From contig NZ_KB893625.1 in NCBI RefSeq assembly GCF_000374125.1, forward strand, positions 530,945 through 594,944: a stretch of DNA of 64,000 bases. Direction: 5' to 3'. This stretch comes from Niabella aurantiaca DSM 17617. GTDB taxonomy: Bacteria > Bacteroidota > Bacteroidia > Chitinophagales > Chitinophagaceae. Shown in pieces: positions 1 through 8,689 of this stretch (position 1 is its first letter; each line of letters starts with the position of its first letter). The notes under the pieces were generated by a model. It saw only the letters and a program-made list of their open reading frames with translations. It ran no database searches and was not told the origin of the DNA. The position numbers were made by a program, and so were the translations under genes.

Positions 1-630
1 CTTCGAATAGAATCCATAAGGCCATCAGCCTGCTCCCTGTTTCAACTCAGGAATCCATTCCGGAGATAGGACAAGTTAATAGGAGCCGGAGAGCCATAGG
101 CACGGTATATTTCAGGCTGCGGGATCTTCTGACCTGGTTGTATCTGCATCATAGCCGTTAGCCGATGGCTCTCTGTTTTGTGTTCTCTCCTATACAACGA
201 ACTGAAATCCGCAGTTGATGGTTGGTCGGGGCGATGCCTCTTGTCCTTCGAATAGATTCCCTAAGGCCATCGGCCTGCTCCCTGTTTCAGCTCCGGAATT
301 CATTCGGGAGACAAGGCAAGCTAATAGGAGATGGAGTGCCGTAGGCACGGTACATTTCAGGCTGCGGGATCTTCTGACCTGGTTGTATCTGCATCATAGC
401 CGTTAGCCGATGGCTCTCTGTTTTGTGTTCTCTCCTATACAACGAACTGAAATCCGCAGTTGATGGTTGGTCGGGGCGATGCCTCTTGTCCTTCGAATAG
501 ATTCCCTAAGGCCATCGGCCTGCTCCCTGTTTCAGCTCCGGAATTCATTCGGGAGACAAGGCAAGCTAATAGGAGATGGAGTGCCGTAGGCACGGTACAT
601 TTCAGGCTGCGGGATCTTCCGCCCTGGTTC
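1..630 (+). repeat. 245-bp tandem repeat array, about 2.6 copies, continuing beyond the left edge
   Basis: The decamer cttcgaatag recurs at 1, 246 and 491, giving an exact 245-bp period. Copies two and three are near identical until about 620-630, where the third breaks off. The 3' half of copy one equals the 3' half of copy two, which suggests recent unequal duplication. Each unit carries a small hairpin (stem gtgcc/ggcac, loop gta) at 336-348 and 581-593; in copy one the 5' arm is changed. Open frames of 63 and 75 codons inside the array share their first 50 or so residues only because the DNA is repeated, so they are not called genes. A diverged inverted copy lies at 10805-11050. Position 1 already lies inside a unit. 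The stretch 631-783 is AT-rich and shows nothing else recognisable. Confidence 0.93.
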
Positions 631-783
631 CTGCCCCCGGGAATCAGAGGAATACCATATACCGGTCCATCTGTTTTTTATAAATAAAATTTAATAAGAA
701 TACCCCCCTTTTTATTTCAGCCGGTGTCTTATAAATGAATGTTGTTGCAGCGTTTTGCTCAGACAGCATTATTAACAGGTTGC

Positions 784-2427
784 ATGGTGAAAATCAAATT
801 GTATTTATTGGTCGTATTATTCCTGCCGGTTTCTTTTACTGCGAAGGCCCAGGGTGTCGGCGGCGTTGTGCCGGTATCCACACAGACCTTATATAATCTA
901 ATCCCAAGGCCTGTGGAGCTGAGAACACGAAATGGGGAAGCCGTTCATCTGACACCGGCAACAAAAATCAATGCGGCGCCCTTCTTTGCGGAACAGGCCG
1001 TTTACCTGAAGGAGCAGCTTTTAAAACAATGTGGCCTGGCCCTTCCCGTAGAGACCGCGGCCGCGGCGGGCGGCGAAAACGGGATCTGGTTACAAAGGGA
1101 TGCTTCTGTAAATAAGATGCCCGGTGCTTACGTGTTGGAGGCAACAGAAGAAGGGGTGATCATCCGGGCGAATGACCGGCCGGGCATCATCTATGGCATA
1201 CAGACACTGCTGCAGGTGCTTCCGCTTTCAAAGGCCGGAAATATTGCGCTTCCGCTGTTCACGGTTACGGACCATCCCCGCTTTGCTTACAGGGGAATGC
1301 ATCTGGATGTGAGCCGGCATTTTTTTTCAGTGGCTTTTATCAAAAAGTATATTGATTATTTATGTCACTATAAATTCAATGTATTTCACTGGCACCTGAC
1401 CGACGACCAGGGCTGGCGCATTGAAATCAAAAGCTATCCCAGGCTGACACAAATAGGGGCATGGCGCGATTCAACCCTCCTGGGACACAGCAAGGACCGG
1501 CCTGCGCGGTATGATGGCAGGCGGTACGGCGGGTATTATACGCAGGAGCAGGTACGGGAAATCGTGCGCTATGCAGGCGTCCGGGGCATTACCGTCATTC
1601 CGGAAATTGATGTGCCCGGTCATTGCCGGGCAGCCATTGCGGCCTACCCGGAGCTGAGTACCGGCCCGGACAGCAGCTGGACCGTTGCCACCGAATGGGG
1701 CACCTTCAACCGGCTGAACAATGTTCTGGCGCCCACTCCGGCCACATTCCGGTTCTTGAAGCAGGTCTTTAACGAGGTGGCCGCCCTTTTTCCGGCACCA
1801 TATATCCACATAGGGGGTGATGAATGCAGTAAAAAATGGTGGCAGGCAGACAGCGCTACTCAGGCTTTTATCAGGGCGCATGGTTTAAAAGATGAGGCGG
1901 GGCTTCAGGCATATTTTGTAAAGCAGGTGGTCTGTTATCTTAAGGCCAGAGGCAAAAAAGCCATGGGCTGGGAAGAGGCGGCGGCGGGTGTGAACGATAC
2001 ATCGCTTGTTGTGATGAACTGGCAGGAGAAAAAAAAGAAAACCGGGCCGGGAAGGCATAAAATGATCATGACGCCCATCGCACCGCTGTATTTTAACTGC
2101 TATCAGTCGAAACGAAAAGACACCCTTGCCATATTCGGATATAACAGCCTGGAAGCGGTGTATGCGTATGAGCCGGTTCCCAAAAAAATGAACGGGCTGG
2201 ATAGCGCGGATGCTGTATTAGGGGCACAGGGAAACCTGTGGACGGAGTATATCCGGTATCCGAGCACGGCGGAGTATATGATCTTTCCAAGAATGACTGC
2301 ATTAAGCGAAGTGTTGTGGTCGGAACAGGGCCATAGAGATTTCCGCGATTTTAAAAAGCGTTTAAAGATGAACGCGCTGCCAAGGTATCGTTTCTGGGAT
2401 GCCGGTTATTTTGGCGGTGATGAATAG
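784..2427 (+). CDS. Beta-N-acetylhexosaminidase, glycoside hydrolase family 20
   Basis: This is a secreted exo-enzyme predicted to remove terminal beta-GlcNAc or GalNAc by substrate-assisted catalysis. Start 784 is preferred because it puts a clean signal peptide first (MVKIKLYLLVVLFLPVSFTAKA); the frame is open from an ATG at 739. An N-terminal GH20b-type domain covers about residues 30-165 and is followed by the TIM barrel, which opens with a YRGMHLDVSRHFF motif. The catalytic pair is Asp346-Glu347 in HIGGDE (Glu as general acid, Asp steering the acetamido group). HWHLTDDQGWRIEIK and the EIDVPGH loop are also present. At 547 residues it ends just after the barrel and lacks the C-terminal domains of the GH20 at 18995. 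It is the first gene of the + strand block with GH28 58 bp downstream. Family assignment is secure; the sugar is not determined. Confidence 0.93.
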   Translation: MVKIKLYLLVVLFLPVSFTAKAQGVGGVVPVSTQTLYNLIPRPVELRTRNGEAVHLTPATKINAAPFFAEQAVYLKEQLLKQCGLALPVETAAAAGGENGIWLQRDASVNKMPGAYVLEATEEGVIIRANDRPGIIYGIQTLLQVLPLSKAGNIALPLFTVTDHPRFAYRGMHLDVSRHFFSVAFIKKYIDYLCHYKFNVFHWHLTDDQGWRIEIKSYPRLTQIGAWRDSTLLGHSKDRPARYDGRRYGGYYTQEQVREIVRYAGVRGITVIPEIDVPGHCRAAIAAYPELSTGPDSSWTVATEWGTFNRLNNVLAPTPATFRFLKQVFNEVAALFPAPYIHIGGDECSKKWWQADSATQAFIRAHGLKDEAGLQAYFVKQVVCYLKARGKKAMGWEEAAAGVNDTSLVVMNWQEKKKKTGPGRHKMIMTPIAPLYFNCYQSKRKDTLAIFGYNSLEAVYAYEPVPKKMNGLDSADAVLGAQGNLWTEYIRYPSTAEYMIFPRMTALSEVLWSEQGHRDFRDFKKRLKMNALPRYRFWDAGYFGGDE

Positions 2428-2485
2428 CGGGCCTGCCGTACAGACGGGCAAAAAAGTATTATCGGATTTTAAAGTTTAAGATAGA

Positions 2486-4012
2486 ATGATAACTGCGTTA
2501 AAAAAAATGTTGTGGTGTTTGGGCATTTGCCTGGCTGCGAAGGCCGCAGGAGCAAAAGATTTTTTGATCACCGATTTTGGCGCCCGGAGCGGGGGCGGGT
2601 TTATAAATACGGTTGCCATCAACAAGGCGATTAGTGCCTGTTATAAAAATGGGGGTGGCCGGGTGATCATCCCCGCCGGGGTATTTAAATCCGGTACCCT
2701 GATCCTGAAGGATCATGTGGAGTTGCACCTCGAAAGCGGCGCTGTACTGCTGGCCGGCACTAACCGGGAAGATTTTCCGCTGCAGCCGCGCCCGGCCTAC
2801 CGCTCACAAAAGGATGCAGGAGGATGGCGGGCGCTGATCTATGCCAATGAAGCATCCGATATTGCCATTACCGGCACCGGCACGATTGATGGCAACGGTG
2901 CAAAGCAGGAGCCGGGCCCGGATGCAAAAGTAAAAAGCGATCTGGATGGCCGGCCCCGTAATATCCTGTTGATCTCCTGCCGCAGGGTAAAAGTAGAAGG
3001 CATAAGGATGCTGCATTCCGGTATCTGGAACCAGCATTACCTGGATTGTGAAGATGTACTGGTGAACCAGGTAAACGTGTACAACCATGCCAACCGGAAT
3101 AATGACGGCATCGACATCGACGGATGCCGGAGGTTCACGCTTTCCAATTCGGTTTTTGATACTGATGATGATGCCGTTGTATTGAAAAGCACCGGGCCGG
3201 CCGCGTGTGAAGATGTGGTGATCACCAACTGTATTGTTTCAAGCTTCTGCAATGCCATAAAAGCCGGTACCGAATCAACCGGGGGATTCAGGAATATCTC
3301 CATCTCCAACTGTATCATAAAACCAAGCCGGCATAACGCGCCGATATTTGGCATGCCCGGGGGGATAGCCGGCCTGTCGCTGGAGTTGGTGGATGGCGGC
3401 GTAATGGAAGGCATCAGCATCAGTAATATAACGATCGAAGGCGTACAGTGCCCCCTGTACATCCGGTTGGGAAACCGGGCGCGGAAGCATATAGAAGAGG
3501 CACCACAGCCGCCGGTGGGTAGGATGCGCAATATTGTGATCAGCAATGTTGTGGCGTACAATACCGGCAATTATTCCTCATCCATTACGGCGATTCCGGG
3601 GTACTATGTTGAAAATGTATCGCTCTCCAATATACAGTTCCATAACAAAGGAGGGCTAAGAGCAGGTGGCTTTATCGGGGATGCTGCAAAGGTGCCGGAA
3701 GATGAAAAAGGATATCCGCAACCTACGGTGTGGGAGGAGCTGCCTTCATCCGGCCTGTTCATCCGGCATGTAAAAAACATCCAGGTCAACGGGCTGATGC
3801 TCCGGTCAGAAGATCCGGATCCGCGCATACCGGTGATCGCTGTGGATGTAAACGGGATAGAGATCCGGAACACCGGCCAGATAGATACGCGGGAAACCCT
3901 GCCTTTTTTCAGGGGCTATGGTGTTACGGACGCGGCTATAGACCGGCCGCTGGGGTGGAAGCACCCGGTTGCCGAGCTTACAGGCATTGAAAAGAAAAAA
4001 AGAGGATCATGA
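2486..4012 (+). CDS. Glycoside hydrolase family 28-like (polygalacturonase/pectinase-type beta-helix) enzyme
   Basis: A right-handed beta-helix hydrolase, probably exported (MITALKKMLWCLGICLAAKAAG signal). The N-terminal part has the family opening (ITDFGARSGG... NTVAINKAI, GGGRVIIPAG). The acidic catalytic cluster is visible as NNDGIDIDG (Asp207) and DTDDDA (Asp227-229), followed by a CNAIKAGTES segment at the place of the canonical GHG region. That departure is common in Bacteroidota GH28-like proteins, so exact activity (galacturonan, rhamnogalacturonan or another uronic linkage) is uncertain. Length 508 residues is normal. The stop overlaps the next start in an ATGA (4009-4012), which indicates translational coupling with the sulfatase and a shared substrate. 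Confidence 0.85.
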   Translation: MITALKKMLWCLGICLAAKAAGAKDFLITDFGARSGGGFINTVAINKAISACYKNGGGRVIIPAGVFKSGTLILKDHVELHLESGAVLLAGTNREDFPLQPRPAYRSQKDAGGWRALIYANEASDIAITGTGTIDGNGAKQEPGPDAKVKSDLDGRPRNILLISCRRVKVEGIRMLHSGIWNQHYLDCEDVLVNQVNVYNHANRNNDGIDIDGCRRFTLSNSVFDTDDDAVVLKSTGPAACEDVVITNCIVSSFCNAIKAGTESTGGFRNISISNCIIKPSRHNAPIFGMPGGIAGLSLELVDGGVMEGISISNITIEGVQCPLYIRLGNRARKHIEEAPQPPVGRMRNIVISNVVAYNTGNYSSSITAIPGYYVENVSLSNIQFHNKGGLRAGGFIGDAAKVPEDEKGYPQPTVWEELPSSGLFIRHVKNIQVNGLMLRSEDPDPRIPVIAVDVNGIEIRNTGQIDTRETLPFFRGYGVTDAAIDRPLGWKHPVAELTGIEKKKRGS

Positions 4013-5466
4013 TAAGATACACACTGTTGATTTTTACAATTTGTATAACAGCTGGGCAGATACAGGCACAGCAGCAGTCCCGGAAGGGAGGTAAACCCAA
4101 TGTCATCATCATCAATATGGACGATATGGGGTATGGGGATACAGACCCGTATGGGGCCACGGGCTATACCACGCCCAATTTTGACCGCCTGGCAAATGAA
4201 GGGATGCGGTTTACCCATTTTCATGCAGCCCAGGGTGTCTGCAGTCCTTCCCGGGCGGCCTTGCTTACCGGGTGTTATCCAAGCCGGATCAGCATGGGCG
4301 GCGGCGCCATCATGCCCTGGAATAACAGGGCGCTCAATCCCGCTGAAGAAACCATTGCCAGCCTGTTGAAAAAAAACGGGTATGCCACCTGTATGCTGGG
4401 TAAGTGGCACCTGGGCAATAAAGCCCCGTTCTTTCCCATTCATTACGGGTTCGATTATTTTTACGGACTGCCTTATTCCAATGATATGTGGCCGGTAGAC
4501 TATAAAGGAAGACCGGTGACCGATACTTCCGATATGCGTCACCGGTTTCCCCCGCTTCCAGTACTGGAAGGCGATAAACAGGTAGGGACCATCCGCACGC
4601 TGGAAGATCAGTCGGCGCTGACTACGGTGCTGACCCAAAAAGCGGTGCAGTTTATTGAGAAAGCGAAAAATAAACCCTTCTTCCTTTACCTGGCGCATCC
4701 CATGCCGCATGCTCCCATTGCCGTATCGGCAAAGTTTAAAGGCAAAACGGAGGCCGGCTTGTTTGGCGATGTCATCAGCGAAATTGATTGGTCGGTTGGC
4801 CAGGTAATGGAGGTGCTGGAACGGACCGGCCTGGCAAAAAATACCTTGCTGATCGTTACCAGCGACAATGGCCCCTGGCTTTGCTTTGGTAACAATGCCG
4901 GGTCGTCGGGCGGCCTGCGCGAAGGCAAGGGCACGGCCTGGGATGGGGGTACCCGGGTGCCTTGTTTCATCCGCTGGCCGGGCAAGGTAGCAGCGGGCAG
5001 CATCTGCAACCAGCTACTGACCAATATGGATATTTTGCCTACTGTGATGGCAGCCACCGGTTCGGTGCTGCCGGAGAAAAAGATCGACGGGCTGAATTTC
5101 CTGCCCCTGCTTACCGGTAAATCACCGGTTACCCCAAGGGAGGTCTTCTATGTGTATTTTGATGTGAATAACTTAAAGCTGATCCGGTATAAGAACTGGG
5201 AGCTGGTGCTGCCGCATAAATCCCGGACCTACCAGGTACCTCATGGCAAGGATGGCGACCGCGGGCCAACGCCGGTGGTGGATGTGCCGATGGCCCTGTA
5301 CGACCTGGTGCATGATCCGGGTACCGTATATGATGTACAGGATCAATATCCCGAAATAAAAGAGAAGATGCTGCAATATGCAGAAGAAGCGCGGGCCGAT
5401 TTAGGCGATAACATCACCCACCGGAAAGGCAGGAACGTGAGGCCGGCAGCAGTGGTTCCTCATTGA
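4009..5466 (+). CDS. S1-family sulfatase (arylsulfatase / N-acetylgalactosamine-6-sulfatase type)
   Basis: Predicted exported sulfate-ester hydrolase. After a signal peptide ending near IQAQ, metal ligands appear as MDDMGYGD (Asp38, Asp39). The formylglycine-forming motif is CSPSR with Cys78, followed by AALLTG. GKWHLG and SDNGP, the usual S1 active-site segments, follow. The Cys must be matured by a formylglycine-generating or anSME enzyme, none of which is encoded in this window. Length 485 is typical. It overlaps GH28 by 4 bp and lies 76 bp before the SusC start, so it belongs to the GH20-GH28-sulfatase-SusCD operon. Which sulfated sugar is used cannot be told from the sequence. Confidence 0.93.
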   Translation: MIRYTLLIFTICITAGQIQAQQQSRKGGKPNVIIINMDDMGYGDTDPYGATGYTTPNFDRLANEGMRFTHFHAAQGVCSPSRAALLTGCYPSRISMGGGAIMPWNNRALNPAEETIASLLKKNGYATCMLGKWHLGNKAPFFPIHYGFDYFYGLPYSNDMWPVDYKGRPVTDTSDMRHRFPPLPVLEGDKQVGTIRTLEDQSALTTVLTQKAVQFIEKAKNKPFFLYLAHPMPHAPIAVSAKFKGKTEAGLFGDVISEIDWSVGQVMEVLERTGLAKNTLLIVTSDNGPWLCFGNNAGSSGGLREGKGTAWDGGTRVPCFIRWPGKVAAGSICNQLLTNMDILPTVMAATGSVLPEKKIDGLNFLPLLTGKSPVTPREVFYVYFDVNNLKLIRYKNWELVLPHKSRTYQVPHGKDGDRGPTPVVDVPMALYDLVHDPGTVYDVQDQYPEIKEKMLQYAEEARADLGDNITHRKGRNVRPAAVVPH

Positions 5467-5542
5467 TGCTTCCGGCGGAAAACAAAAACAGAAAATCTGA
5501 ATGATAAAAAACAAAAGCCGATCGGCGATCAAACCAATTGCA

Positions 5543-8500
5543 ATGAACAGAAAATCTTTTATCTTAATCGTCCTGCTTCTTTCCCTGTTTTGTGTCAAAA
5601 AGAGCATGGCACAGGCAGTGATCAGCGGGAAAGTGACATCGGCAGCAGGTCAGCAACCGCTTGCCGGCGCAACGGTTATCCTTAAGGGCACGGCTATCGG
5701 TACCCATACGGATGCCGCCGGCGCCTACAGCATACAGGTTCCGCAGGGAGGGGGAACGCTGGTCTTTTCATTTACCGGTTTTGAAATGCAGGAAGTTGTG
5801 CCGGGCAGCCGGACGGTGATCAATGTATCCTTAACGGCAACCGAAAGCCAGCTGAATGAAGTAGTGGTGATCGGGTACGGAGAAACCCGGCGGAAGGATC
5901 TGACGGGGTCCGTGGGTTCCGTTAAGATGGCCGATCTTCAAAAAGCGCCGGTCCGGTCCTTTGAGGAAGCGCTTGCCGGGCGTGTGGCTGGTGTTACCGC
6001 CAGCTCGGATGATGGCCAGCCGGGCGCATCGGTCAACATCGTGATCCGGGGAAATAATTCCCTTACCCAGGACAATTCCCCCCTCTACGTAGTGGATGGC
6101 TTCCCGATGGAAAACCCGGATAATAACGCGATCAATCCCGCGGAGATCGAATCGATCGAAGTGCTCAAAGACGCTTCGTCCACCGCTATCTATGGTGCCC
6201 GGGCCGCCAACGGTGTGATCCTGATCACTACCAAAAAGGGAAAGATCGGGAAGCCGGTCGTTAATTTCAATGCGTATTACGGGTTTCAGCAATACACCAA
6301 AACAATGGAATTGATGAGCCCTTATGAGTACATAAAATATGTTTCCGAACGGAACCCCGCTTATGCAGATTCTACGTATCTCACGGAGGGTAAGACCATC
6401 GAAGATTACCGCAATATAAAAGGTATTGACCTGCAGGATTCCCTGCTGGGCGCCCGGCCTTTCCGGAACTATTTTCTTTCTTTAATGGGCGGCTCCAATG
6501 CCACTAAGTACAGTGTTTCCGTTTCGGCATTCAACCAGGATGGTATTATTGTCAATTCGGGCTACGACCGGTACCAGGGCCGTTTAAGGCTGGATCAGAA
6601 AGTGAATAAGCACCTCAATACCGGTATCAATGTTAATTACAGTTACCTCAACCAGTTTGGCACCAGTCCATCCCTGGGGGGAAATGGTTTTTTCTCCGGC
6701 AACCTGCTCTACAGCGTTTGGGCGTTCCGGCCTGTAAGAAGGAACCATATGGATGAGGCGGAAGAGAACCTGGAAGATGAAGAATTTCTTGCTGTTTTGA
6801 GTGGGTTTGATCCCCTGAAAACCGCTAAAAACGAATGGCGCAAAAGAATATCGGAAGTACTCACGGCCAATGCCTATGCCGATTATTCGTTTGCCCGGTA
6901 TTTTAAATTGCGCCTCACCGGCGGGCTCACCAAAACAAAAGGCAGAAGGGAGACCTTTAATAATACCCAGACACCGCTGGGAAGCCCCCTCACCAAGTCG
7001 GGCAAGGATAACGGCGTAAGCGGTTCTGTGATCTATAATAGTTTAACAAGCTGGGTGAGTGAGAATACGCTTACATTTGACCGGATGTTAAGTGCGGCCA
7101 GCAAGCTGAATGTACTGGCCGGGTTTACGATGCAGGGCACCCGCATATCCAGTTACGGGGCAGCCGCCAACCATATACCCAATGAGAGCCTGGGCATATC
7201 CGGGATCGATGAAGGCATACCGGTTTCCATTACTTCCACATCCTCCGAATATACCCTTGCTTCCTTTTTGGGAAGGGTGAATTATGCCTACCGGTCAAAA
7301 TATTTGCTTACAGGGTCCTTACGGGCCGATGGTTCCTCAAAGTTTGCCGTACAGAACCGGTGGAGCTATTTCCCTTCCGGAGCGGCTGCCTGGCGCCTGA
7401 GCGAAGAGCCTTTCATGAAAGGAGCCGGCTTCATCTCCGATGCCAAAATAAGGGTCAGCTACGGAACAACGGGTAACAACAGGGTGTCGGACTTTGCGTA
7501 CCTGTCGCGCGTGATCCTTCCTCCCACCGGGGGCTACAGCTATAACAATACGCCCGAAAACGCAGCCGTACTTTCCGAGTTAGGGAATGTGAACCTCAAA
7601 TGGGAAACCACGGCACAAAGTGATATCGGCCTGGACCTGGAATTATTCAAAGGCCGGATCGCGCTGGCAGCAGATGTTTACAGGAAAATTACCTCCAACC
7701 TTCTTTTAGATGCAGCGGTGCCCGGGTCCATCGGTTTCACAACAGCGTTAAAGAATATAGGAAAGGTACGCAACCAGGGGCTGGAGCTGACACTGGGTAC
7801 AAAGAATATCGTCAGAAAAGATTTTAGCTGGAGCTCGGATTTTAATATCTCCTTTAACAGGAACCGGGTACTGGCATTATCGGACGGCGAAACCGACAGG
7901 AAAACAACGGCTGCCTGGAATACCCTCACCTCCAGTGTGCCGTTGTACATTGCAGAAGTTGGAAAACCCATTGCACTGTTCTACGGGTATATTTGGGAAG
8001 GCAATTACCAGCTGTCCGATTTTGACCAGGACAATGCGGGGGCTTATAAACTCAAAGCAGGCCTGCCGTCCTATGGGGCTGCAAATGCTATACAGCCGGG
8101 AAATATCCGGTACAAAGACACGAACGGGGATGGTGTGATCAATGCGGATGATGCTACGGTGATCGGTGATCCGAACCCTGACTTTACAGGGGGTTTCTCC
8201 AATAACCTGTCGTACAAGAATTTCGACCTCAATATATTCTTTAACTTTTCCGTGGGAGGTGATGTATTCAACGCAAACCGTATTATTTTTGAGGGAGGGG
8301 GATATAATAACGGTCAGAATATGTACGCTTCCTATGCAGACCGTTGGACGATCGACAATCCGGGCAACAAATATTTCAGGGCAGGTGGCGGCGGGCCGGA
8401 TAATCTTACCTACTCCAGCCGGCTGGTAGAGGACGGGTCTTATTTAAAACTCAAAACGGTGCAGCTGGGATATAATTTTTCACCCCAGCTGATCCGCAAA

Positions 8501-8680
8501 ATGAACCTGAGCGCATGCCGGCTGTATGTGTCGGCGCAGAACCTCTACACCTGGACGAAGTATGAAGGGTTCGATCCCGAAGTTTCAAAATTTGGCAGCT
8601 CAGCCCTACGCCCGGCCTTTGATTACTCCGTGTATCCCTACGCCCGGACAATAACATTTGGGTTAAATGTTTCATTTTAA
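5543..8680 (+). CDS. SusC/RagA-family TonB-dependent outer-membrane transporter
   Basis: A 22-strand-barrel type importer that pairs with the SusD lipoprotein to bring oligosaccharides across the outer membrane. I start at 5543, where a signal peptide begins (MNRKSFILIVLLLSLF... MAQA); an in-frame ATG at 5501 would add 14 polar residues. Next comes a carboxypeptidase-regulatory-like domain (VISGKVTSAAGQQPLAGATV), then the SusC plug signature VVVIGYGETRRKDLTGSV and LYVVDGFP, SIEVLKDASSTAIYGARAANGVILITTKKG. The protein ends in an aromatic residue (LNVSF), as expected for barrel assembly. At 1045 residues it has family length. SusD begins 9 bp after the stop. No sigma/anti-sigma pair or hybrid two-component regulator is adjacent. 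Confidence 0.96.
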   Translation: MNRKSFILIVLLLSLFCVKKSMAQAVISGKVTSAAGQQPLAGATVILKGTAIGTHTDAAGAYSIQVPQGGGTLVFSFTGFEMQEVVPGSRTVINVSLTATESQLNEVVVIGYGETRRKDLTGSVGSVKMADLQKAPVRSFEEALAGRVAGVTASSDDGQPGASVNIVIRGNNSLTQDNSPLYVVDGFPMENPDNNAINPAEIESIEVLKDASSTAIYGARAANGVILITTKKGKIGKPVVNFNAYYGFQQYTKTMELMSPYEYIKYVSERNPAYADSTYLTEGKTIEDYRNIKGIDLQDSLLGARPFRNYFLSLMGGSNATKYSVSVSAFNQDGIIVNSGYDRYQGRLRLDQKVNKHLNTGINVNYSYLNQFGTSPSLGGNGFFSGNLLYSVWAFRPVRRNHMDEAEENLEDEEFLAVLSGFDPLKTAKNEWRKRISEVLTANAYADYSFARYFKLRLTGGLTKTKGRRETFNNTQTPLGSPLTKSGKDNGVSGSVIYNSLTSWVSENTLTFDRMLSAASKLNVLAGFTMQGTRISSYGAAANHIPNESLGISGIDEGIPVSITSTSSEYTLASFLGRVNYAYRSKYLLTGSLRADGSSKFAVQNRWSYFPSGAAAWRLSEEPFMKGAGFISDAKIRVSYGTTGNNRVSDFAYLSRVILPPTGGYSYNNTPENAAVLSELGNVNLKWETTAQSDIGLDLELFKGRIALAADVYRKITSNLLLDAAVPGSIGFTTALKNIGKVRNQGLELTLGTKNIVRKDFSWSSDFNISFNRNRVLALSDGETDRKTTAAWNTLTSSVPLYIAEVGKPIALFYGYIWEGNYQLSDFDQDNAGAYKLKAGLPSYGAANAIQPGNIRYKDTNGDGVINADDATVIGDPNPDFTGGFSNNLSYKNFDLNIFFNFSVGGDVFNANRIIFEGGGYNNGQNMYASYADRWTIDNPGNKYFRAGGGGPDNLTYSSRLVEDGSYLKLKTVQLGYNFSPQLIRKMNLSACRLYVSAQNLYTWTKYEGFDPEVSKFGSSALRPAFDYSVYPYARTITFGLNVSF

Positions 8681-8689
8681 AATTACGTT

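Noticed and set aside
215-687. Two open frames (63 and 75 codons) with the same start as small genes
   Set aside because: Their similarity follows from the 245-bp DNA repeat; no ribosome-binding context, and the diverged copy at 10.8 kb does not keep a clean equivalent protein.
1-690. CRISPR array
   Set aside because: Units are 245 bp with no alternation of short repeats and unique spacers, and no cas genes are near.
3916-4710. 264-codon minus-strand frame opposite GH28 and the sulfatase
   Set aside because: Antisense shadow of two well-supported genes with no domain features of its own.
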